A DNA stretch of 64,000 nt. It comes from Salarchaeum japonicum. Its GTDB lineage: Archaea > Halobacteriota > Halobacteria > Halobacteriales > Halobacteriaceae. Below, piece after piece: positions 44,731 to 53,771 of this stretch. The stretch lies in NCBI RefSeq assembly GCF_020614395.1, contig NZ_CP085324.1, forward strand, positions 62,001 to 126,000. The letters are read 5' to 3'. The stretch's first letter is position 1; each line of letters begins with the position of its first letter. The notes beneath the pieces were generated by a model that did not search any database, was not told where the DNA came from, and worked only from the letters and a program-made list of their open reading frames with translations. A program made the translations under genes and the position numbers.

Positions 44731-44820
44731 GGTGGTTTCCCGCGTGGCTCTGCCACGCGGGTATCTCGCGGCGTTGCCGCTCGCTTCTCTCCGACGGCGA
44801 AGCCGTCGGAATGGGCCACC
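44731..44820 (+). repeat. cloverleaf-like group of perfect hairpins
   Basis: Three perfect stem-loops with 3-nt loops lie in a row: 44739-44748/44752-44761 (10 bp, loop tct), 44768-44772/44776-44780 (5 bp, loop gtt) and 44790-44799/44801-44810 region (ccgacggc-gaa-gccgtcgg, up to 9-10 bp). Outer ggtgg (44731-44735) and ccacc (44816-44820) could close them. It lies between the stop at 44717 and the promoter of the next gene, so it belongs to the 3' side of the upstream gene or to a mobile-element remnant. No transposase is nearby. Confidence 0.6.
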
Positions 44821-44822
44821 AA

Positions 44823-44830
44823 CACTTAAC
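44823..44830 (+). promoter_or_regulatory. TATA box of the second universal stress gene
   Basis: cacttaac is centred about 28 nt before the ATG at 44855. This puts the hairpin group upstream of the transcript. Confidence 0.5.
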
Positions 44831-44854
44831 CTCCTTCTCCGCTCACGTTCCGCT

Positions 44855-45247
44855 ATGAAGATACTCGTCCCCGTGGACGGTAGCGACATCAGTTTCCGAG
44901 CGCTCTCCTTCGCGGCGGAGATGGCGCGGCGGTACGAGGGCACGGTGCACGTGATTCACATCACCGACCGGAAGAACGACGTGACGGACGACATCGTCGA
45001 GCGCGCGAAGGACATCCTGGACGCGGAGGGCATCGAGGACGACCCCGAGGTCAGTCTCGACCTCGAACTCGACTTCCGGCCGTCGAAGCGCGTCGGCGAG
45101 GACATCCTCACGCTCGTGGACGAACGCGGCTACGACCACGTCGTGATGGGCCACCACGGCTCCGGCGCGGTGGAGCGCGCCATCCTCGGGAGCGCCGCCG
45201 AGACCGTCATCAAGTCCGACACGGTCGCGGTGACGGTCGTCCCCTAG
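44855..45247 (+). CDS. Universal stress protein, UspA family
   Basis: 130-residue single Usp domain. Starts MKILVPVDGSDISFRALSFA; ATP-binding type motif GHHGSGAVERAILGSAAETV near the C-terminus (G-x2-G-x9-GS). ATG 44855 is chosen over an upstream in-frame ATG at 44732 because the TATA box and hairpins lie in between. The 3' end shares CTAG with the convergent hef gene. Confidence 0.92.
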   Translation: MKILVPVDGSDISFRALSFAAEMARRYEGTVHVIHITDRKNDVTDDIVERAKDILDAEGIEDDPEVSLDLELDFRPSKRVGEDILTLVDERGYDHVVMGHHGSGAVERAILGSAAETVIKSDTVAVTVVP

Positions 45248-47649
45248 GGGTCGTACTGGGAGCCGACGACCTCCCGCACGCGCTCGGCGGTGACCTCGCC
45301 GACGCCCGACACCGCCAGGAGGTCGTCTTCGCGCGCGGTCATCACTTCCTCCACCGTCCCGAAGTGCTCCAGGAGCGCGCGCGCCGTCACCGGCCCGATG
45401 TCCGCGATGGACTCCACCACGTACTCCTGTTGTTCGTCCAGCGTCTTCGCGGACTTCTCGCCGTGCGCGCTCACCTCGCGGTCGCGCGACAACTGCTCCC
45501 GGCCCGCGATGGTTTCGAGCAAGTCCGCGGTATCGGACTCGTCCTCGGTGCGGAGGACGCTGACGCCGTAATCGACCGCGAGGCTCGCGAGCGCACCCCG
45601 AATCGCGTTCGGGTGGACGTTCCGCGCGCCGTACAGGTCGTCGCCCTCGATGACGTACACCGGCCGGTCGTAGTGCCGGACGAGGTCGGTCGCCTGCTCG
45701 AACACCGAGCGGTCGCCCCCCAAGAGGGTGTCGAGGAAGTCCTCGATGCTCTTGCGCTCGACCGCCACTCGGTCGGAGAGCACGTAATCACCCACGGCGA
45801 GCGTCTCCAACCGCGTCTCCACGGCGTCCCGCTTCGAGAGGTCGCGGGCGATGTGTGAGTCGAGTTCGCGCTGATCGACCACGACCTCGACCGTCTCCGC
45901 GTCGTCGTGATGCGGGTCGTCCGGCGTCTCCTTCGCCTCGACGTCCTGCTCGTCCGGGTCGGGCGGCTCGAACCCCGACAGCGCCGCCTGCCCCTCGCTC
46001 TCGCCTTCGCGCTCCGCCTCGTCGCTCGCGTCGTCCGCGTCGCCGGTGTCGCCCCCGCTGTCGAAGTCCGTGAGCGCCTGCTGGCTGTCGTCGAGTTCCT
46101 CCTCGACCTCGTCCGCGACGCCCTTCAGGTCGCGGAGCTCCTGCTCCATCTCCTTCTCGCGGCGACGGCTTATCCAGAAGTACGCCTCGTCGCGGGTGTC
46201 CTCCGCCATCAGCACGACGACTCGGCCCTCGTCCTGGCGGCCCGTCCGGCCCTTCCGCTGGACGGAGCGAATCGCGGTCGGCACCGGCTCGAAGAACAGC
46301 ACCAAATCGACCTCCGGCACGTCCAGGCCTTCCTCGGCGACGCTCGTGGAGACGAGCACCTCGAACTCGCCCGCGCTGAACGCGTCCAGGCGGTCTTTCT
46401 GCTCGGTCTGCGTCATCCCGTCCGAGCCGTCCTTGTCGCCCTGGCCGACGAACCGCTCCGTCTCGAAGTGATTCCCCAGGAACTCCGTGAGCGCCTCCGC
46501 CGTGTCCCGCGACTCCGTGAACACGATGACGCGGTCGCCGCCCTCGATACCCAGCGTCTCCGCGAGCAACATCCGCACCCGCCGGAACTTCGGATGGAGG
46601 TCGTCGTACTCCTCCACGCGACGCATCGCCTCCTTCACCCGCGGCTCGCTCACCAGCCGCTGGGAGGCCTTCGACGCGCCCGACGACCGCGCCGCGTTCC
46701 GCTGCCGCTCGAAGTACCGACGCACGGATTCGACGCTCTGCGTCTCCACCAGTTCGACCGCCCGCCGGAGCTTCATCACCTCCGCGTGCGCGCTCATCCC
46801 CTCGTAGCCTTCCGACTGGTCGTTGTCGATGAGTTTGCGCAACTGCGCGCGCATCCGATTCAAGTCCTTCTGCGAGACGTCCGGCTGGGTCGTGTTCGTC
46901 ACGCCCAACTCCTTCAGGGCCTCCAGGCGCTCCTGAATGACCTCGTTCAGTTTGTCCCGGATCTCGATAATCTCGTCGGGGAGGTCGATGCGCTCCCACT
47001 CCACGTCCGTGTCGTGCGTGAACGCGGCCACGTCGTCGTCGTCCTCCGTCTTCACCTCCACCGACGTGATGCCGAGGTTCTCACACACCTGCCGGATGTC
47101 CTCCTCGTTCCCGCCGGGACTCGCGCTCATTCCCGTCACGAGCGGGTCTGCGGCGTCCGCGAGGTAGCGCTCCGCGATGTACGTGTACGCGTAGTCGCCG
47201 GTCGCGCGGTGGCACTCGTCGAACGTGCAGTGCACCACGTCCCGGAGGCTCACGCGGCCGCCGACGAGGTCGTTCTCCACCACCTGCGGCGTCGCGATGA
47301 CGACGCGCGCGGACTCCCAGAGTTCCGCGCGGTCGTCCGGCCGGACTTCGCCCGTGAACACCACGATTTCGTCGTCCGGGATGTCGAGCGCGTCCCGGTA
47401 GAACGTCGCGTGCTGTTCCACCAGCGGCTTCGTCGGCGCGAGCAACAGCGACTTCCCGCCGGCGTCGTCCGCCAGGCGTTCCGCCGTCACCAACAGACTC
47501 ACCGCCGTCTTCCCCAGTCCCGTCGGGAGGCAGACGAGGGTGTTCCCGGAGAGCGCTCGCTCGGCGAGGTCGACCTGGTAGTCGCGGCGCTCGATGACGC
47601 CCGCCGAGAGGAGCGGGCGACTCACGTAGTCGGCGTCGGTGGCGGCCAT
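45244..47649 (-). CDS. hef: Hef nuclease-helicase (FANCM/XPF-like)
   Basis: 801 residues; processes stalled forks. N-terminal SF2 helicase: Walker A PTGLGKTAV (about 42-50), DECH (about 140-143, TFDECHRATG), SAS-type motif (TGMSASPGG), motif VI VQRKGRTGRQDEG (about 465). A charged linker (about 540-590) leads to the ERCC4/XPF nuclease domain with GDYVLSDRVAVERKSIEDF (ERK about 630) and C-terminal tandem HhH (VESIADIGPVTARALLEHFG; LLAVSGVGEVTAERVREV). Full length and intact. Confidence 0.95.
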   Translation of the reverse strand: MAATDADYVSRPLLSAGVIERRDYQVDLAERALSGNTLVCLPTGLGKTAVSLLVTAERLADDAGGKSLLLAPTKPLVEQHATFYRDALDIPDDEIVVFTGEVRPDDRAELWESARVVIATPQVVENDLVGGRVSLRDVVHCTFDECHRATGDYAYTYIAERYLADAADPLVTGMSASPGGNEEDIRQVCENLGITSVEVKTEDDDDVAAFTHDTDVEWERIDLPDEIIEIRDKLNEVIQERLEALKELGVTNTTQPDVSQKDLNRMRAQLRKLIDNDQSEGYEGMSAHAEVMKLRRAVELVETQSVESVRRYFERQRNAARSSGASKASQRLVSEPRVKEAMRRVEEYDDLHPKFRRVRMLLAETLGIEGGDRVIVFTESRDTAEALTEFLGNHFETERFVGQGDKDGSDGMTQTEQKDRLDAFSAGEFEVLVSTSVAEEGLDVPEVDLVLFFEPVPTAIRSVQRKGRTGRQDEGRVVVLMAEDTRDEAYFWISRRREKEMEQELRDLKGVADEVEEELDDSQQALTDFDSGGDTGDADDASDEAEREGESEGQAALSGFEPPDPDEQDVEAKETPDDPHHDDAETVEVVVDQRELDSHIARDLSKRDAVETRLETLAVGDYVLSDRVAVERKSIEDFLDTLLGGDRSVFEQATDLVRHYDRPVYVIEGDDLYGARNVHPNAIRGALASLAVDYGVSVLRTEDESDTADLLETIAGREQLSRDREVSAHGEKSAKTLDEQQEYVVESIADIGPVTARALLEHFGTVEEVMTAREDDLLAVSGVGEVTAERVREVVGSQYDP

Positions 47650-47707
47650 TCACCACGGTGTTGGCCGCTCACGCGTTTAAGGGTTCGCGTGGCGGGGTGA
47701 AAGTGAA

Positions 47708-47821
47708 CTAGTCCACGAGTTCCGCGAGTTCGAGGAGGGTGTCGAGGTCGAGCACGGCCACGACGAGCGCGACGACCACGAGCGCCACTATCGCGATGAC
47801 TGCCCACTCGACTGGTGTCAT
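47708..47821 (-). CDS. 37-residue single-helix membrane protein
   Basis: Starts MTPVEWAVIAIVALVVVALV and ends in an acidic tail LDTLLELAELVD. One N-terminal hydrophobic helix spans about residues 5-27. The gene fills the gap between hef and the dolichol-kinase-like gene on the same strand. No family recognised; the hydrophobic-then-acidic layout argues against random sequence. Confidence 0.5.
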   Translation of the reverse strand: MTPVEWAVIAIVALVVVALVVAVLDLDTLLELAELVD

Positions 47822-47871
47822 ACTCGCGGGTTCGGACGCCCCGGAAAAACCGTTTGTGGCCCCGCCCCGGG

Positions 47872-48432
47872 CTACACGAGGTGGATAGTCGCCCACATCG
47901 CGCTCGCGGACGCGACGGGGATGGAGAAGTTGTCGTCCACGACGTACGTGAACACCACGGGCTTCACGCCGTCCGCGACCGCGGCGGCCGCCGCGCCCGC
48001 GATAGCCGCGGGGACGGGGACGCGGAGGAGGCTGGCGATGGCGAGGCAGAACCCGAACGTCGCGAGCATCACCCACGACTGCTTCATCCCGAGGTCGCCG
48101 CTCGACAGGATTCCCGAGATGGGGTCGCCGAGGGTCAGCATGAACATCGCGGGCACCGCGACGAACGGGTCGAACGCGAGCGCGACGAGCGTCATCGCCA
48201 CCGCGCCGAGCGCGTACCCCGCGGGGTTCTCCCGCTCGTACTCCCGCGTGAGCTTCGAGAAGATACGCCAGTGGTCGATTGTGCCGGCGAGGCGGAGCGC
48301 CTCCGCCGCGGCGACGACGACGCACGCGAGAACGAGGAAGCCCCGAATATAGGCCCACGGCGCGCCGAGCAGGTACGCGAGGGGGACGACCGACGTGCTC
48401 GCGTGGACGGCGCGCCGCGGGAGTTCGCTCAC
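47872..48432 (-). CDS. Dolichol kinase/phosphatidate cytidylyltransferase-like membrane protein
   Basis: 186 residues with about six hydrophobic segments. LTLGDPISGILS and the following basic/aromatic segments are typical of the SEC59/DGK1/VTE5 family, which phosphorylates dolichol, diacylglycerol or phytol with CTP. In haloarchaea a dolichol kinase would feed N-glycosylation. GTG start at 48432 overlaps the glyS stop by 4 nt. Substrate is inferred. Confidence 0.8.
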   Translation of the reverse strand: MSELPRRAVHASTSVVPLAYLLGAPWAYIRGFLVLACVVVAAAEALRLAGTIDHWRIFSKLTREYERENPAGYALGAVAMTLVALAFDPFVAVPAMFMLTLGDPISGILSSGDLGMKQSWVMLATFGFCLAIASLLRVPVPAAIAGAAAAAVADGVKPVVFTYVVDDNFSIPVASASAMWATIHLV

Positions 48433-50153
48433 AGTTCGGAGAAGTCAGCGCGGCCGGCGCGGAGGTCGCCGAGCACGCGCGGGAGGTCGTCGATGTCGAC
48501 GCGCGTCTGGTCGGTCGAGTCGCGGTCTCGAAGCGTCACGTCGCCGTCTTCGAGGCTCTCGTAGTCGACGGTGACGCAGAACGGCGTGCCGACCTCGTCC
48601 TGCCGGCGGTACCGGCGGCCGATGTTTCCGGAGTCGTCGTACGTCACGGAAAACCCGGCTTCGCGGAGGTCTCGCGCGAGGTCGCGCGCCTCCTCGCCGA
48701 GGCCGTCCTTGTCCATCAGGGGGAACACGCCGACGAACGTCGGCGCGACCTCGGGGTCGAGGCGGAGCACGTCGCGCTCCTCGCCGTCCACCTCGTCGGT
48801 GTCGAGCGCGTGCGCGAGCACCGTGTAGACGACGCGACCGACGCCGAACGCCGGTTCGACCACGTGGGGCGTGATGTGCCGCCCGGCCTCCGTCACCTCC
48901 TCCACCGCAAAGCCGGTCTTTTCGACGGGCACCTCGTACGTCTCGCCGTCCACGTCAACCGCAACAGTGTCGTCGTCGAACGCCGCGCGGTCGCGCTCCG
49001 CGAGGGTTTCGAGCGCGTCCGCCACGTCGCCCGCCGCGCCGCCGAACTCGGGGCCGAGGTAGGACATGTCGGGGTCGACGGTCGCGCGCTCGACGGTCTT
49101 CGGCTCGTCGAACTGCTTGAACACCGTGAAGTTCTCCCCGGAGTGTTTCGCGTGCTTCGAGAGGTCGTAGTCCGTCCGGGACGCGAGCCCCTCGATTTCT
49201 ATCCAGTCGCCGTCCACCTCGGACTCGGCGTCCCAGCAGTCGCTCGCGTAGTGCGAGAGTTCGCCGGGGAGGTGCTGGCGGAACCGGAAGCGGTTCATGT
49301 CCACGCCGACGCGGTCGAACCACCGCTGGCTCACGCCGAGCCAGTACGCCGTCCACTCGTCGCCCACGATACCCTCCTCGACGGCCTCGCGCGGCGTCTT
49401 CTGGACGTACTCGCCGTCCTCGGCCTGCTGTTCGGAGACGGGGTAGAGGGTGAGCGAGATGTCGCTCACGGCGTCGAGGTCGGGGCTGTCCGACTCGGGG
49501 TCGAAGAAGTACTCCAGCTCCGCCATCGTGAACTCGCGAGTGCGCAGGAGGGCGTTCCGCGGGCTGATTTCGTTCCGGTAGCCCGTTCCGACCTGCGCCG
49601 CGCCGAACGGCAGTTGCTCGCGCGCGTACTCCTTCAGCCGGGGGAACTCCACGAACATCCCCTGCGCGGTCTCCGGGCGCATGTAGCCCGTCTGGCCGTC
49701 GCCCGGCCCGATCTGGGTCTTGAACATGAGGTTGAAGTTCTCCACGTCCTCGCCCGCGAGCGGCGTGTTACAGTTCGGACAGACGAGGTCGTGGTCGCGG
49801 ATGAGTCCCTCGACCTCGGGAATCGGGAGGCTCTCGGCGTCCTCGATGCCCGTGTTGTCCTCGATGAGGTGGTCGGCGCGGTGGCTCTCCCCGCACTCCG
49901 GGCACTCGACGAGCATGTCGTCGAACGTCTCGATGTGCCCGGACGCCTCGAACACGGGTTCTGGCGTGACCGTCGGCGCGTCTATCTCCATGTTCCCCTC
50001 GCGGGTGACGAAGCGGTCGCGCCACGCGTCCTCGACGTTCCGCTTCAGGCTCGCGCCCTCCGGCCCGTACGTGTAGAACCCGGCGACGCCGCCGTACGCC
50101 TCGTTCGCCTGGAAGAAGAAACCCCGTCGGCGGGCGAGTTCGTCCAGGTTCAT
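48429..50153 (-). CDS. glyS: Glycyl-tRNA synthetase
   Basis: Charges tRNA-Gly; 574 residues, class II alpha2 type. Starts MNLDELARRRGFFFQANEAY; zinc-binding Cys in VECPECGES and VCPNCNTP; class II motif 2 GTGYRNEISPRNALLRTREF (split at 20) and motif 3 within FGVGRVVYTVLAHAL. C-terminal anticodon-binding domain about 460-574. The ATG overlaps the stop of the CBS gene (ATGA). Confidence 0.96.
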   Translation of the reverse strand: MNLDELARRRGFFFQANEAYGGVAGFYTYGPEGASLKRNVEDAWRDRFVTREGNMEIDAPTVTPEPVFEASGHIETFDDMLVECPECGESHRADHLIEDNTGIEDAESLPIPEVEGLIRDHDLVCPNCNTPLAGEDVENFNLMFKTQIGPGDGQTGYMRPETAQGMFVEFPRLKEYAREQLPFGAAQVGTGYRNEISPRNALLRTREFTMAELEYFFDPESDSPDLDAVSDISLTLYPVSEQQAEDGEYVQKTPREAVEEGIVGDEWTAYWLGVSQRWFDRVGVDMNRFRFRQHLPGELSHYASDCWDAESEVDGDWIEIEGLASRTDYDLSKHAKHSGENFTVFKQFDEPKTVERATVDPDMSYLGPEFGGAAGDVADALETLAERDRAAFDDDTVAVDVDGETYEVPVEKTGFAVEEVTEAGRHITPHVVEPAFGVGRVVYTVLAHALDTDEVDGEERDVLRLDPEVAPTFVGVFPLMDKDGLGEEARDLARDLREAGFSVTYDDSGNIGRRYRRQDEVGTPFCVTVDYESLEDGDVTLRDRDSTDQTRVDIDDLPRVLGDLRAGRADFSEL

Positions 50154-51001
50154 AGCGCGGAGAGCAGGTCGATGTCCCGGACGATGCCGGTGAGGTCGTC
50201 GCCGCTCACGAGCGGGAGCTGTTCCACGTCGTGCGTGAGCATCAGTTGTGCGACCTCCTGGGCGGTCTTCGTGCTCGACACCGTCACGGGGTCGGTCGTC
50301 ATGAACTCCCGCACGGGCTCGCCGGGAATCTCGACGTTCCGCGTCGGGAAGTAGCGGTTCCCGACGGCCTTGATTCCCTCCCACATCCAGTCGTCGTCCT
50401 GGCCCGCGATGGAGTCACCGATGTCGTCCTCGCCCTCCACGACGCGCGCCACGTCGATGACGTCCACTTCCGTGATGATGCCCGCCATCTCCGCGTCGTC
50501 GTCGAGCACGACCGCGTACGGGACGTTCGCGTACGCGATTTCGCGCTCCGACACCGGGAGCGGCGTCCCCTCGTAGACGGTGTTCACGTCGCGCCGGGCG
50601 AGCCCGCCGACCTCGCTGTCGCCCGCCACGTCGCCGTCCGCGATGGCGCGCACCACGTCCGTGATGGTGACGATGCCCTCCAGTTCGTCGTCGCCCCCGA
50701 CGACGGGGACGCGGCGCGCGCCCTCGGCGACCATCAGGCGCGCCGCCTCCACGATGGAGGCGTCCGCGCTCGCCGTCGGCACGTCCTGCATCAGCAGCGC
50801 GAGCTGGTCTTCGTCCGGCTGTTCGATGAGGTCTTCGCGCGAAACGAGTCCGCGGTAGCGTTCGCCCGCGTCGGATTCCTTGACGACGGGGACAGAAGAG
50901 AACTCGCGCTCCTGCAGATACGTGAGCACGTCCTCGCGAGTACCCGGAAGCTCGACCGTCACGAGCTCCGAGCGGGGTGTCATCGCGTCAGCGACGTTCA
51001 T
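50150..51001 (-). CDS. Four-CBS-domain protein
   Basis: 283 residues composed of four CBS repeats (about 8-60, 70-130, 135-195 and 225-283), each with a D-V/L motif such as GLVSREDLIE, GIVTITDVVRAI, GIITEVDVIDVA and GIVRDIDLL. CBS pairs bind adenosyl ligands and often regulate partner proteins. It sits upstream of glyS in the same operon; the partner is not evident. Confidence 0.9.
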   Translation of the reverse strand: MNVADAMTPRSELVTVELPGTREDVLTYLQEREFSSVPVVKESDAGERYRGLVSREDLIEQPDEDQLALLMQDVPTASADASIVEAARLMVAEGARRVPVVGGDDELEGIVTITDVVRAIADGDVAGDSEVGGLARRDVNTVYEGTPLPVSEREIAYANVPYAVVLDDDAEMAGIITEVDVIDVARVVEGEDDIGDSIAGQDDDWMWEGIKAVGNRYFPTRNVEIPGEPVREFMTTDPVTVSSTKTAQEVAQLMLTHDVEQLPLVSGDDLTGIVRDIDLLSAL

Positions 51002-51042
51002 GTGGGCGGTCTACGATGCCCGCCCATTTGTAGGCTACGCCC

Positions 51043-51612
51043 TCAGTTCTCGGCGACGACGCGGTCGGCCTCCGGGAAGAACTTCTCGTAGCCGTCGTGC
51101 TCGAACGACCCGAGGTGGGTGCCGTCGAGGCGCTGGACGTGCGTGTACAGCGTTCCGTGTTCGACCGCCGCCTCGACGAGCGGCTGGGCGTAGTGCCGGA
51201 GGAAGTTCCCCGCGATGAAGACGGCCGTCTCCGTCTCGGGGTCGCGGAGCTCCGTCACGAAGAACACGCGGCCGTCCACCTCGGCGCGGTACACGTCGTA
51301 GACGGGGAAGCCGTCGTCGCGGAACACGTCCGCGAACGCCTCCGCGTCGTTGTCCGGAACGACGTGCACGATGCCGTACTGCACGTCGTCGTCCGCGGGG
51401 TCGTCGTTCGAGTCGAGCCCCTTCGTCGCGGTGTCGCCCGCGCGGAGCGTCACCGTCGTCCACCCCTCCGCTTCGAGTTCCTCCGCGAGCGCGTCCATGT
51501 CCGCGAGCGTCTGCGCCCACGCGTCCTTCTTCGCACCCGGGTTCTCCGTTATCTGCTCGCGTCGCTCCGCGAGCTCGTCCTTCTCCGGCGAGTCCGGTCC
51601 CTGTTTGACCAT
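51043..51612 (-). CDS. conserved haloarchaeal protein, unknown function
   Basis: 189 residues, very acidic. N-terminal coiled helix (KDELAERREQITENPGAKKD), then strands and helices including YGIVHVVPDNDAEAFADVF, VYDVYRAEVDGRVFFVTELR and FIAGNFLRHYAQPLVEAAVE. The layout is conserved across haloarchaea as far as I recall, but no activity is known. Confidence 0.75.
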   Translation of the reverse strand: MVKQGPDSPEKDELAERREQITENPGAKKDAWAQTLADMDALAEELEAEGWTTVTLRAGDTATKGLDSNDDPADDDVQYGIVHVVPDNDAEAFADVFRDDGFPVYDVYRAEVDGRVFFVTELRDPETETAVFIAGNFLRHYAQPLVEAAVEHGTLYTHVQRLDGTHLGSFEHDGYEKFFPEADRVVAEN

Positions 51613-51658
51613 ATGCGTGGAAGTGGGCGATTCGGACGGAAGAACGTTCCGCTGGCCG

Positions 51659-52216
51659 TTAGACGCCGAACGCGACTTCGAGCGCGAAGGAGACGACGAG
51701 CAGGCAGACCGCGGTCGCCGCGACCGTCACGCCGTCCCGCGGCCGGTCGTTCGGGTGGAGCGGGACGAGCGCGGCCGGCGGGAGTCGGGCGACGTACCGC
51801 GCGAACGTCCCGCTCTCCGCTTCCTCCTCGCCGAAGTTGTCCGGGCCGCTCCTGTCCGCGCCGACGCGGCCGTCCGCGCTCGCAAAGGGGTTCAGGACGC
51901 TCGCCGCGGCCGCCGCTTTCTCCCGGTCGCTCCGCTCGTCGTCCTCGACGGGGTCGGCGGTTCGCTCGACGCGCGCGCTCGTCGCCTCGTCGCTCTCCGT
52001 GTCGCGCTTCCACGCCGCCGTCGGTCGGAGTTTGATGGCGGCGTACCCGAGGAGGAGCCAGCCGAGGACGAACTGCCCGAACTTCACGCCGGACGCGCCC
52101 GCGCTGTACAGCGCGCTCACGGCCGCGAGAACGAGGGAGACGCAGAACGCGCCGGCGGCCGCGTACGTCACCACGTACGCCGTCTTCCCGAGCCAGCGCC
52201 GACGCGTTCCGGTCAT
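51659..52216 (-). CDS. haloarchaeal membrane protein following the peptide transporter operon
   Basis: 185 residues: two N-terminal hydrophobic segments (about 12-32 and 42-60), an acidic disordered middle (about 68-135) and one C-terminal helix (about 163-183). Its start lies 1 nt after the dppF stop, so it is part of the dpp transcript. No family recognised; a role with the importer is only suggested by position. Confidence 0.65.
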   Translation of the reverse strand: MTGTRRRWLGKTAYVVTYAAAGAFCVSLVLAAVSALYSAGASGVKFGQFVLGWLLLGYAAIKLRPTAAWKRDTESDEATSARVERTADPVEDDERSDREKAAAAASVLNPFASADGRVGADRSGPDNFGEEEAESGTFARYVARLPPAALVPLHPNDRPRDGVTVAATAVCLLVVSFALEVAFGV

Positions 52217-52217
52217 G

Positions 52218-53771
52218 CTAGTCGAGAACGTGCGTTTCGAGGTACTCCGCGGGTTCCTCGTACTCGTCCTGGTGGCGGTGACACCGGCTCTGTCGGCCGC
52301 TCGACGACACCTGGTGGTCGGCGGGGCGTTCGCGCTCGCAGACGCTCCCGAACTCCTCGCGGAGCGCCGCGCGCGCCGCCTCGCTCTCGCCCGCCCGAAT
52401 CTGCTCGACGGCCTCCTGGACGTGCGTCTCGACTTCGCTCGGGAGGTCGAGGTCGCCGAACACCTCCTTGACGAGTTCGTCGATGTCCTCGTAGGGGTCG
52501 GAGAGCCCCGCGAGTTCGAACACCTGCTGGGTCACCGACTTCTCGCGGCTCTCGCGCTGGCGGAGCACGTCCCGAAACATCTCGACGGCCTCCCAGACGT
52601 CGTTGTCGATGTCGCCGTACTTCTCGGGTCGAATCTTCATCGGGCACCGCGTGCTGAACGGACACCCGCTCGGGGGGTCGCGCGGACTCGGCGGCGTCCC
52701 CCGCAGGGTGATGCGCTGTTTGTCCGCGGTCGGGTCGGGTTCCGGAATCGCCGACAACAGCGAGTGCGTGTACGGGTTCGCCGGGTCGTCGAACACCTCC
52801 TCCGACGGCCCGAGTTCCATCACGTTCCCGAGGTACATCACCGCGACGCGGTCGCAGATGTGCTCGACGACCGCGAGGTCGTGCGCGATGAACAGGTACG
52901 TGAGGTCGAACTCGTCCTGGAGGTCTTCGAGGAGGTTCAGAATCTTCGCCTGCACGGACGCGTCCAGCGCCGACACCGGCTCGTCGAGGATGACGAAATC
53001 CGGTTCGAGTGCGAGGGCGCGGGCGATGCCGATGCGCTGTTTCTGGCCGCCACTGAACTGGTGGGGGTAGCGGTAGTAGTGCTCCGGCTGGAGGCCCACC
53101 GTGTCGAGGAGTTCGCGGACGCGCGCCCGACGCAGGCGGCGCTTCGTCGTGTTCACGCGAACCCGAACCCGGTCGCTCTCCACCGTCACGTCCACGCGCT
53201 CGGGTTCGAGCGGAATCTCCTCCCGGATGTCCACGGACGCGCCGCTCTCACTCACGCCGATAGTGATGTCGGGGCGGTCGTGGGCGTCCCGGTCGAACGC
53301 CGACACCATGTCGCCCGCGACCTCGCGGCCGTCCGCGTCGGTGAGCGCGACGGAGAGGTACGGCCAGTCGTGCACGTCCAGGGGTTCCTGGACGATTTCG
53401 CCGATGGTCATCCGGTCGTTCAGACTGCTGTCCGGGTCCTGGAACACCATCTGGACGTTCCGCCGCCACTGCTTCAGGGCCTTCCCGGAGAGCGCGGTGG
53501 CGTCGGTTCCGTCGTACGACACCTCGCCCGCGGTCGCCTGCTCCAGGCGGATGAGCGTGCGGCCGAGCGTCGTCTTCCCGCAGCCGGACTCGCCGACGAG
53601 CCCGAGCGTCTCCCCGCGCTTGATGTCGAAGGACACGCCGTCCACGGCCTTCACGGGCTTGTTGTCGAACACGCTGTCGCCGCCGTAGTACGTCTTCAGG
53701 TCGCGGACGCGGACGAGCGTGTCGTCTTCGCGGGTCGATTCCGTCGTCGGGTTCGAATCTATCGTGCTCAT
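52218..53771 (-). CDS. Oligo/dipeptide ABC importer ATPase with two extra segments
   Basis: Second ATPase (DppF-type), 517 residues. Walker [10 protein letters not shown] (60-68), Q-loop [11 protein letters not shown] (109-119), signature FSGGQKQR (239-246), Walker [13 protein letters not shown] (259-270), H-loop FIAHDLA. An insert of about 75 residues (about 135-210, acidic and beta-rich) lies between Q-loop and signature. After the usual C-terminal oligopeptide-transporter motif ([10 protein letters not shown]), about 130 acidic residues are added, with Cys and His near the end (SVCERER, SRCHRHQ). It overlaps dppD by 4 nt. Confidence 0.92.
   Translation of the reverse strand: MSTIDSNPTTESTREDDTLVRVRDLKTYYGGDSVFDNKPVKAVDGVSFDIKRGETLGLVGESGCGKTTLGRTLIRLEQATAGEVSYDGTDATALSGKALKQWRRNVQMVFQDPDSSLNDRMTIGEIVQEPLDVHDWPYLSVALTDADGREVAGDMVSAFDRDAHDRPDITIGVSESGASVDIREEIPLEPERVDVTVESDRVRVRVNTTKRRLRRARVRELLDTVGLQPEHYYRYPHQFSGGQKQRIGIARALALEPDFVILDEPVSALDASVQAKILNLLEDLQDEFDLTYLFIAHDLAVVEHICDRVAVMYLGNVMELGPSEEVFDDPANPYTHSLLSAIPEPDPTADKQRITLRGTPPSPRDPPSGCPFSTRCPMKIRPEKYGDIDNDVWEAVEMFRDVLRQRESREKSVTQQVFELAGLSDPYEDIDELVKEVFGDLDLPSEVETHVQEAVEQIRAGESEAARAALREEFGSVCERERPADHQVSSSGRQSRCHRHQDEYEEPAEYLETHVLD

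Noticed and set aside
44732-44854. N-terminal extension of the second universal stress protein
   Set aside because: It would run through the hairpins and TATA box and has no Usp similarity.
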